From Anaerolineae bacterium (GTDB lineage Bacteria; Chloroflexota; Anaerolineae; CG2-30-64-16), in contig JALOOE010000591.1 of assembly GCA_025454565.1 (NCBI GenBank), positions 1-5,153 on the forward strand: 5,153 nt of DNA. The letters are read 5' to 3'. The translations under genes and the position numbers were made by a program. The notes beneath the pieces were generated by a model. That model saw only the letters and a list, made by a program, of their open reading frames with translations, was not told where the DNA came from and made no database searches. This document shows positions 1 through 5,153 of the stretch, in pieces (within the stretch, counting starts at the first letter, position 1; the number at the start of each line of letters is the position of its first letter).

Positions 1-256
1 GGCTCTTGGGCAGCTTCATCGCATCCGACACCATCGTCAGGAAGCGCTCATCCGGGTGGATGTGGGTGTTCATATCCCAACTGAGGTTCGTCAGGCGCAG
101 GAAAGCCGCGACCAGCAGGATGCCTACGAGCAGCCAAATGACGGCGCGCTCGGTGCGCAGCCAGGCGCGTAGCTCGCGTCCCGTCTGCCGCAGGCTTTTG
201 TCCGGCGTGGTATCGGGTGTCAAGTCAGCTCTGACTTCGTCAGGCGATTCAGCCAT
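1..256 (-). CDS. GT39-type membrane glycosyltransferase, N-terminal 85 residues (runs off window)
   Basis: This is the start of a polytopic PMT/ArnT-like (GT-C fold) glycosyltransferase, which would move a sugar from a polyprenyl-phosphate donor to an acceptor on the outer face of the membrane. A soluble, charged stretch (residues 1-36) is followed by one membrane segment (about 37-54, VIWLLVGILLVAAFLRL). Next comes the first external loop with NTHIHPDERF (about 63-72). The Asp-Glu of HPDER (69-70) matches the acidic pair expected in this loop of GT39 enzymes and is intact here. The ATG at 256 is chosen because TGGAG lies 9 bases upstream and it falls 28 bases after the GT2 stop. The remaining membrane segments lie beyond base 1. 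The family call rests on this loop and topology only; the substrate is unknown. Confidence 0.8.
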   Translation of the reverse strand, partial: MAESPDEVRADLTPDTTPDKSLRQTGRELRAWLRTERAVIWLLVGILLVAAFLRLTNLSWDMNTHIHPDERFLTMVSDAMKLPKS

Positions 257-265
257 CCTGGTTTT

Positions 266-270
266 CTCCA
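266..270 (-). promoter_or_regulatory. Shine-Dalgarno site of the downstream GT39
   Basis: Read on the minus strand this is TGGAG, 9 bases before the ATG at 256. It lies in the 28-base gap after the GT2 stop and supports that start. No promoter-like sequence was seen in the gap. Confidence 0.6.
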
Positions 271-284
271 AAGGGGTGTCAACG

Positions 285-635
285 TCAGTCACACGATGCC
301 TCGGCGAGCCGGCGATACAGCGCAGCGCCCTTCGGGCCCATGCGGACCCACCGCAACCAGAAGCACACCATATCCGTCATCGTGCGCAGAATGAAGATCG
401 GCTTTGCGCCCGTCGCCTCGCCACTGTCCCGCGGTACGTACTGGATGTCGACCTCGACCAGACGGCGCCCCAGCGCGGTGGCCTTGATCATTATCTCCGC
501 ATAAAAGAACGCGCTGTGCCAATACTCGATCCGTATCTCGCGCAACGCATCCAACCGATACATGCTGATATAGTTGAATTGGCGCTGTCGCATTCCAAAC
601 AGCACCTGGATCGCTCGAATGTTGACCCAAGAAAC
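285..635 (-). pseudogene. C-terminal part of broken family 2 glycosyltransferase
   Basis: These are the last 116 residues of the GT2, in the -1 frame relative to its N-terminal half. It opens with VSWVNIRAIQVLFGM and continues through RQFNYISMYR, then EYWHSAFFYAEIMIKA, VEVDIQYVPR, and a basic, Trp-containing end up to the stop at 285. The layout matches the distal half of soluble polyprenyl-phosphate sugar synthases: the 'N...G' acceptor-side helix, the Y/F-rich region, then VPR before the last helix. There is no start codon with a ribosome site at its head, and the match to the family begins abruptly at the break. It is therefore read as the separated tail of the gene starting at 1009, not a gene of its own. 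There is no membrane domain, so the enzyme would be peripheral to the cytoplasmic membrane. Confidence 0.75.
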
Positions 636-1009
636 GACGAACGAATCCCCACAACGATATCGGCCTGCGGCGCGGCATCCCAATACTTGTTCAGCTCGTC
701 CAGGTCCAATGCCAGGTCCGCAGGAATCAAGATCAGCCACTCACCACGCGCGGCCGCGAAACCCGTGACCATCCCACCGCCGATCCCCCGGTTTTCGGGA
801 TGGTGGATCACCAGCACATCAGCTTCCGCAGCGGCCAACGCGTCGGCGATCTCGGCTGTTCCGTCGCGGCTGCAATCGTCAACGATCAGCAGCTCCGCCG
901 GAATTGCCATCTCGTGCAGCTTGGCCAGCACCAGACCCACCGACTGCGCCAATCCGCGCGCCTCATTATAGGCCGGCATCAATACCGTCAGCCGCGGCTT
1001 TCCATTCAT
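491..1009 (-). pseudogene. N-terminal part of broken family 2 glycosyltransferase (polyprenyl-phosphate sugar synthase type)
   Basis: This is the nucleotide-sugar-binding half of a GT-A enzyme likely to place a sugar on a polyprenyl phosphate. Visible motifs are LMPAYNEA (10-17), IVDDCSRDGT (42-51), NRGIGGGM (73-80), the metal/sugar site LIPADLALD (94-102) and ADIVVGIRSS (116-125). After residue 125 (base 635) the reading frame no longer matches the family, and the remaining 47 residues to the stop at 491 are out-of-frame sequence. The proper continuation lies in the -1 frame (635-285). The ATG at 1009 gives the usual short lead before the first strand. A TTG at 1021 is possible, but the ribosome site is weak for both. 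The gene follows the upstream GT39 by 26 bases. It could be a sequencing or assembly fault rather than a true pseudogene. Confidence 0.75.
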
Positions 1010-1035
1010 CGACTCGCCCAATCGAGGATGCGGGC

Positions 1036-2478
1036 CTATGGACCCGTTCCGCCCACTTGATAGACCGTCAGCATCAACTGCTTGCAGTCATAGATCTGTC
1101 GCACCTGGCCGCCCGGCTGCGCCTGCTGGACGAAAGTTAGCTCCTTCTCGCGCTCCGGCGTGAAGAAGAAGATGCCGTTTTCGCCCGGCTTAAGCAGATT
1201 GGTCGGAGCCCTCAGCGGCTCCTTGATATCGGTGATCGGAATCCGCCCGCTGAGATAGTCCACCGACGGGTGGATGCCGTACCAGATGCGCGGATATCCG
1301 AACAGATAGGCCTTGTACGATGGGCCGGCCTTGCCCAGCGCCTCTCCCATATATGACGCGAAGCGCGTGCCCCAATCCTCGTACAAGCAGGAGGGCCCGT
1401 AATTCGCAAAATACGCGCGTGCATTGCCAAAAGAGACAACCGCGATGAACACCAGCGTCAGCGTCACCTGCAGCAGCCGGTTGAGCGCCGTGCGGCTGGG
1501 CAGCGCAAACTCGATCAGGCGGTCGAGACCCAGGCCCACAAAAACGCATACCGCTGGAAACACAATCAGGATGCGATACGCGGCGATCGCCGGCAGAACG
1601 ACCAATGCTCCTCCCACCACCACACCCGACCAAAACCAACCCTGCAACAGCAGGTGACGGCGATCAAAGACGTGATAGAGTGAATACGCGATCCCCAACA
1701 TGAAGATTGCGCCCGACAGGAAATCGAGCATCGGCAGCGGCGAGTTATAGAAGCCTGTGGCGGGATAGTAGTTCACCGTCAGGAACGCCTGGAGCAGCAG
1801 ATTGAGCAGGATGTGTTGCTGTGTCTGATTGAGCTTTACCGCCTCGGTAGCCAGCCAACCTGACTGGAACACGCCCACCTGGTTGGCGCGCGCCATGAAG
1901 TCGGCTGGGTGGTCGAGCGCCCAGACCCCCATCGGGATGATGAGGATCAACAGCATGACAGCGAACGCCACGAGGTTGAACGCATTCTCCTTGACGGTCT
2001 TCGGCTCCACGAGCAGCAGCGCCAGGATGTACACCGGGATGAACAGGATCACCAGGCGCGCGCCCATATAGATGTAGACGTGCGAGCCCATCACGAGCGC
2101 GCTCAAAACCAATCGGAGGGCGCTGCGTCTTTCTAATCCCGTCAGCAGGAAATAGAACGCGATCGTAGCAAAGAGGGCGTCCTGGATGCCGCCCGCCACG
2201 ACGATTCGGCTGAAATGCAGATGCAGATGCGAGACGGCCAGAAGCGCGGCGGCCACGAACGCCGTGCGGACGTTGAACATGTGCCGCGTGAGCACATAGA
2301 GCGCCGGAACCGTGAGCGCGCCGGCGATGGCCGAAGTCAGGCGCAACCCAAACGGGCCGATATCCGACAGTTTCATCAGGGCCGCGATGATGAAGAGATA
2401 CAACGTGCTATGGCCGAAAGTGGTGGCCATCATGTTGTTGATCTCGCCGTTCAACGCCGACAACGCCAGCAAACCGAT
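1036..2478 (-). pseudogene. C-terminal part of broken GT39-type membrane glycosyltransferase
   Basis: These 480 residues hold most of the GT-C core and the extracytoplasmic tail, in the -1 frame relative to the N-terminal part. They open with IGLLALSALNGEI, the helix that normally follows the 'DE' loop. Next come FGHSTLYLF (21-29), a Leu-rich segment (44-66), SRIVVAGGIQDALFA (90-104), and further membrane segments at about 121-150, 164-188, 253-271, 281-316 and 334-350. A soluble tail (351-480) includes GYPRIWYGI and FFFTPEREKE and ends at the TAG at 1036. This order is what I know from Chloroflexota GT39 proteins. In-frame ATG codons (MMATTFG, residues 16-17) lack a convincing ribosome site, so this part is probably not made efficiently. 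Without the missing loop the protein should be inactive as a transferase. Confidence 0.8.
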
Positions 2479-3032
2479 CCGACGGCGGTGAGCGCGATCA
2501 CGCCGAGCAACTCCCACCGGTAGGCCCGCCACCAGGCGAGCAGATCCACGCGCGGGCGATGGACGAACGCCGCGACAAAGCAGGAGACGCCTGCCACCCA
2601 GACGTAGAAGATATCCCAGTAGCTGCGCGGGAGCGGCTGGCTTTTGAGCAGTCTGAACGCCGTGAAGGTCAGCACGAAGCTGAGCACGATCAACGCCATA
2701 CGGATCGGCTCACTGCGCAGCCTGACGAAGACCCGGGCCCACCAGCTCGCGGCCTGCTGGTCAGTCGCAGCGCTGCGCTCGCGGCCGCGCGCGAGGATGA
2801 CAAAAAGAACCATTGCGGCGCCGAAAAAGACGAAGCCGTCGAGGATCGACTTCAGATTCTTGAAGTAAAATTGGCCGATGAGCGCCAGGGCAAGTGCCGC
2901 CAACGCCAACACCAGGTTGGCGCGGTCGTTCGCATCCTGCACCGGCCGGACGTCTCCCGCCGGCAGCATGGGGTCACTGATGGGACGGTCGGTCGCTTGG
3001 TCAGTCAGCGGAGACGTTGGCGCGGAGTCCAT
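2451..3032 (-). pseudogene. N-terminal part of broken GT39-type membrane glycosyltransferase
   Basis: These are the first 193 codons of the GT39. After a Pro/Asp-rich cytoplasmic lead (1-37) come hydrophobic segments at about 38-57, 64-80, 110-128, 139-157 and 173-184, the last being WELLGVIALTAV. That final helix is where the GT-C core should begin, followed by the loop with the catalytic acidic pair. Instead, codons after residue 184 (base 2481) read nine non-family residues to a TGA at 2451, and the family match resumes in the -1 frame at 2478. The ATG at 3032 is chosen for its strong AGGAGG site; a longer start at 3113 would lie deep inside the methyltransferase gene. Four extra segments ahead of the core make this larger than a minimal PMT-like enzyme. 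Confidence 0.8.
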
Positions 3033-3039
3033 TGCCGCT

Positions 3040-3045
3040 CCTCCT
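3040..3045 (-). promoter_or_regulatory. Strong Shine-Dalgarno site setting the GT39 start
   Basis: On the minus strand this is a consensus AGGAGG, 7 bases before the ATG at 3032. It sits in the 22-base gap after the methyltransferase stop. It is the best ribosome site seen in the window and argues that the broken GT39 was recently expressed, or still is up to its premature stop. Confidence 0.8.
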
Positions 3046-3054
3046 GCAGATACG

Positions 3055-3834
3055 TCACGGCTTTCGACATTGGACAAACTGATAGGCGCCCGCTTCGGGC
3101 AGCGGTTCTTCATAGTATGGGCGCAGCCAACGCTCGAAGAGCCGCATCTGCCCGTCGAAGAGTACCCACCGTCCCAAGAGGCGTTTGGTGACCAGATTCG
3201 GCACGCCCAGGTAGTGGCTCAAATCGAAGCGCCGGTGAGCGGCCGCCGAGAAGTAGTAGGTCTGTTCCTCGACCAGAAAGCCGGCCGCGCTCAACCGCTC
3301 GCGCCAGACCTGGGGCGAGTAGACATGATAGTGGTTGGAAATGCGATTGAAGAAGCGGCCATAGGCGTGCCCTAAAGAACGGAGGCCGGCTGCCCGAAAA
3401 GTCGTTGCCCCGAGCAGATATTCGGGGTAATGCTCGCTGGGCAGCGTCGTGGCGAAGACGCCGCCAGGGCGCAGCACGCGGAAAATCTCAGCCAGCACAG
3501 CGGCGTTGTCCGGGATATGCTCGATGACGCAGTTGCTGATGACCGTGTTGAAGGCGGCATCGGCATACGGCAACTCCGTCGCGCTGGCGAACATGACCGA
3601 GCGATAGACGTCAGTGCGGGTGGCGGCCTCACGCAGATCGCGGGCAAACACGTCAATCCCCACATCGATCGGCAACCGCTCGTAGGCAATCGAGGCAAAA
3701 TGGCCGTCACCGCATCCGATGTCCAACACCGGCGAAACGAGCGGCACGCGCGCCATGAACTTGCACTCCACCGCGCGCAATATCGCCCGATGTGGGGCCA
3801 TCTCCTTCAGTTGTTCGGCGAGATAGTCCGTCAC
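3055..3834 (-). CDS. Class I SAM-dependent methyltransferase (Methyltransf_11-like)
   Basis: This is an intact 259-residue cytoplasmic enzyme that would transfer a methyl group from S-adenosylmethionine. The SAM-binding motif I is VLDIGCGDGHFA (36-47). An acidic strand end follows (GIDV, Asp61), then the ATELPYADAAF segment (85-95), VISNCVIEHIPD (98-109) and LRPGGVF (121-127), all in the usual order. The C-terminal third (about 170-259) is rich in aromatic and basic residues and probably forms the acceptor site; I cannot tell whether the acceptor is a sugar, a lipid or something else. The GTG start at 3834 directly abuts the GT4 stop. AGGAG lies 12 bases upstream, inside the GT4 end, which is somewhat far; an ATG at codon 12 is the alternative but has GGAG touching it. 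Its place between glycosyltransferases suggests glycan or lipid-linked sugar methylation. Confidence 0.85.
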   Translation of the reverse strand: MTDYLAEQLKEMAPHRAILRAVECKFMARVPLVSPVLDIGCGDGHFASIAYERLPIDVGIDVFARDLREAATRTDVYRSVMFASATELPYADAAFNTVISNCVIEHIPDNAAVLAEIFRVLRPGGVFATTLPSEHYPEYLLGATTFRAAGLRSLGHAYGRFFNRISNHYHVYSPQVWRERLSAAGFLVEEQTYYFSAAAHRRFDLSHYLGVPNLVTKRLLGRWVLFDGQMRLFERWLRPYYEEPLPEAGAYQFVQCRKP

Positions 3835-5058
3835 TTAGGCCCGCTTCTCCTGAAACAGCGCTTCATATTCATCGACCGTGCGCTGCAGCTCGAAGGTCCG
3901 CATGATCTCGCTGCGCGGCTTGACATATGTTTCCCGAGCCTTGAGCACCTTGATCACGCCCGCGGCCAGTCCGGCCGCATCGGCGATCGGGACGATCTCG
4001 CCCATGCCGGTCATGGTGACGGGCACCCGCACGCCGGGCAGATCGGTCGCCACCACGGGCGTGCCGCACATGAACGCCTCCACCTGCACCAGCCCGAACG
4101 ACTCGGTGTTGTTGATCGAAGCGACCGTGACCACGTCGCAGACACGGAAGAAATCGGCCATCTGCGCGGGGTTCAACGTGCCCAGGAAGGTCAGGTAGGG
4201 CTCGTACTGCTTGACCAGCGGCTGCATCTCGTCCCAGATCGTCTCGCCGATGACGTCCTTATAAGGCCCGGCAAACAGCACGCGGACTTCCGGGAACGCA
4301 TCCAGAATGTAGGGGATGGCATTGATCAGATAGCCGGCGCCCTTTTCGTAGGCGAAGCGCGCCGCAAAACCGATCACGCGCTGCTTCCCGTTCAACTCGG
4401 CCCGCGCCTTCAATGCCGCCACCCCTTCCGGAGTCGGGTCGGGGATGATGACGGGCGGCAGGATCACGCGCACCTTGCCATTGCGGATTTCGGATTTTGG
4501 CTTGGGGATTGTTGCGTCGCGCGCGTCGTCCCCAATCCGCATTCCGCATTCCGCAATCCCAAATCGTGAGAGGAACGGCGAATGGCGCGCGAAATCCTCG
4601 GTATACGCCACGATCGTGTCCGCCAGCTTGCCGGCAATCAGATTGTCCCAAAACGTCAGCTTGTCGATGATCCGGCCGTACCATACGGGCGGCATTTGCA
4701 GATCGCAGTGGTAGGTCAGGATCGGCTTGCGACCGGCAAGCCGCGCAAGGAGCGTCGCCAGCGCCGCCTCGACCTGCGGCAGATGGATGCTCACCACATC
4801 GTGGCTGCGCACCTCGCGCCACGCCGTGGGGATGAATCCGGGCATGAGGACGCCTTTGTTGAACCGGAACGCGACCGGCATTCGCACCACGCGCACGCCG
4901 TCAAGCCGTTCCTCCTGCAGCAGCGAGGCGGTGTACTGGGAAGTCAGCACCGTGACCTGGTGGCCGCGCTGGGCCAGCTCGCGAGCCAGGCGCTCGACAT
5001 AGATCGTCAGCCCGCTGACGTGGGGCCGATAGTAGGTCAGAATGAACAGGATCTTCAC
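3835..5058 (-). CDS. Family 4 glycosyltransferase (GT-B fold) with an in-frame repeat insertion
   Basis: This is a 407-residue cytoplasmic retaining glycosyltransferase that would add a sugar from a nucleotide donor to a lipid-linked or soluble acceptor. The N-terminal domain opens with KILFILTYYRPHVSGLTIYV (2-21), the Gly-containing loop of GT4 enzymes, and continues through LTYHCD. The C-terminal donor domain has FAARFAYEKG (Arg234, Lys239), VLFAGP, LTFLG, and ESFGLVQVE (Glu319 and Glu327, the EX7E pair), followed by CGTPVVATDLPG. All expected catalytic residues are present. Residues 167-194 do not belong to the fold: they come from a palindromic repeat placed in the linker between the domains, just before KVRVILPPVIIP. 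The GTG start at 5058 shares four bases (GTGA) with the upstream gene's stop and begins the first strand directly. A longer ATG start at 5136 would only read upstream gene sequence. Acceptor and sugar are unknown. Confidence 0.9.
   Translation of the reverse strand: MKILFILTYYRPHVSGLTIYVERLARELAQRGHQVTVLTSQYTASLLQEERLDGVRVVRMPVAFRFNKGVLMPGFIPTAWREVRSHDVVSIHLPQVEAALATLLARLAGRKPILTYHCDLQMPPVWYGRIIDKLTFWDNLIAGKLADTIVAYTEDFARHSPFLSRFGIAECGMRIGDDARDATIPKPKSEIRNGKVRVILPPVIIPDPTPEGVAALKARAELNGKQRVIGFAARFAYEKGAGYLINAIPYILDAFPEVRVLFAGPYKDVIGETIWDEMQPLVKQYEPYLTFLGTLNPAQMADFFRVCDVVTVASINNTESFGLVQVEAFMCGTPVVATDLPGVRVPVTMTGMGEIVPIADAAGLAAGVIKVLKARETYVKPRSEIMRTFELQRTVDEYEALFQEKRA
4480..4557. repeat. Palindromic heptamer repeat element inside the GT4 gene
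   Basis: This is an imperfect inverted repeat: the arms 4480-4508 and 4529-4557 pair at 23 of 29 positions around a 20-base loop rich in CG. Each arm is built of 7-base units. One arm reads GCGGATT, TCGGATT, TTGGCTT, GGGGATT from 4483. The other reads AATCCGC, ATTCCGC, ATTCCGC from 4534. The surrounding 84 bases (4477-4560) encode GT4 residues 167-194 and contain no stop triplet on either strand in any frame. The translation (GIAECGMRIG ... KSEIRNG) resembles short filler sequences I recall in proteins of Chloroflexota and other environmental bacteria. I read it as a dispersed heptamer repeat comparable in style to cyanobacterial STRR heptamers or Rickettsia palindromic elements; that comparison is inference. 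Confidence 0.75.
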
Positions 5059-5153
5059 GCAAACAATTCCGGATTTGCTCGCACCCAATCGATCAGCCGG
5101 GCAATGCCCTCGCGCACGCCGACCCTCGGCGCCCAACCGAACTCCCGCGTCGC
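5055..5153 (-). CDS. NAD-dependent sugar epimerase/dehydratase, C-terminal 32 residues (partial)
   Basis: Reading in from the window edge, the last 32 residues include ATREFGWAPRVGVREGIARL and IDWVRANPELFA before a TGA at 5057-5055. The pattern 'A.reLGW.P...l.eGi...i.Wvr' is the typical C-terminal end of extended short-chain dehydrogenases of the UDP-glucose 4-epimerase / dTDP-glucose dehydratase group, which interconvert nucleotide sugars in the cytoplasm. Its stop overlaps the GT4 start by four bases (GTGA), so the two are translationally coupled and likely belong to one pathway. The Rossmann fold and the catalytic YxxxK lie outside the window, so the exact reaction cannot be told. The call rests on the tail pattern only. 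Confidence 0.7.
   Translation of the reverse strand, partial: ATREFGWAPRVGVREGIARLIDWVRANPELFA

Noticed and set aside
6..971. Long open frame of 321 codons on the plus strand
   Set aside because: It is antisense to the GT39 start and GT2, its protein is Ser/Arg-rich with no recognisable domain, and the opposite strand carries clear GT2 motifs.
2214..2231. Short repeat of ATGCAG units
   Set aside because: It codes for LHLHF within a conserved GT39 segment, which explains it as an amino-acid pattern and not a DNA repeat element.
2451..2532. Programmed -1 ribosomal frameshifting in the GT39 (and likewise in the GT2)
   Set aside because: No X XXY YYZ slippery heptamer is visible at either junction. 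Shifting would not restore the conserved residues that appear to be missing, so deletion fits better.
2479..2532. Separate start at 2532 for the GT39 C-terminal frame
   Set aside because: The residues from this ATG to 2479 are an Arg-rich out-of-frame shadow of the N-terminal part, with no family match and no ribosome site.
4480..4557. Hairpin as a transcription terminator
   Set aside because: It lies in the middle of an intact coding sequence and has no T-run after the stem on the transcribed strand.
3430..4569. Long open frame of 379 codons on the plus strand
   Set aside because: It is antisense to the methyltransferase and GT4, both of which have clear motifs. Its His/Arg/Asp-rich composition is typical of a shadow frame in GC-rich DNA.
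5059..5136. Longer GT4 start at 5136
   Set aside because: This stretch codes for the epimerase tail in another frame, and the GTG at 5058 starts the first strand with a typical GTGA stop/start overlap.

Overview
The window is one strand-biased gene cluster. Every supported gene lies on the minus strand, so transcription runs from high to low coordinates, and genes abut, overlap or are at most about 30 bases apart. I see no promoter or terminator, so this looks like the interior of a longer operon. The sequence is GC-rich. The protein styles resemble Chloroflexota (Anaerolineae-like) bacteria, most likely an environmental genome: GT39 proteins with an HPDER loop, 'SRI...IQD' GT39 cores and soluble GT2 sugar transferases. 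The taxonomy is recollection plus inference, not a search result.

Layout in transcription order: (1) 5153-5055, the last 32 residues of a probable NAD-dependent sugar epimerase/dehydratase; (2) 5058-3835, an intact family 4 glycosyltransferase carrying a 28-codon in-frame repeat insertion; (3) 3834-3055, an intact class I SAM methyltransferase; (4) 3032-1036, a polytopic GT39 (PMT/ArnT-like) glycosyltransferase broken near 2480; (5) 1009-285, a family 2 glycosyltransferase of polyprenyl-phosphate sugar synthase type, broken near 635; (6) 256-1, the N-terminal 85 residues of a second, apparently healthy GT39.

Together these read as a surface-glycan or glycolipid/glycoprotein pathway. The epimerase shapes a nucleotide sugar and the GT4 extends a cytoplasmic acceptor. 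The GT2 would charge a polyprenyl phosphate, and the GT39 enzymes would use that lipid-linked sugar outside the membrane. The methyltransferase may decorate sugar or lipid.

Two things stand out. First, the GT2 and the upstream GT39 each have an internal break with the same frame change, and each seems to lack conserved residues at the break. In the GT39 the missing part is the loop expected to hold the catalytic acidic pair. This is either linked decay of a donor synthase and its transferase, or an assembly fault. Second, the GT4 insertion is an imperfect palindrome of heptamers with no stop triplet on either strand, so it can sit in a gene in any of six frames. It resembles a protein-tolerated dispersed repeat.
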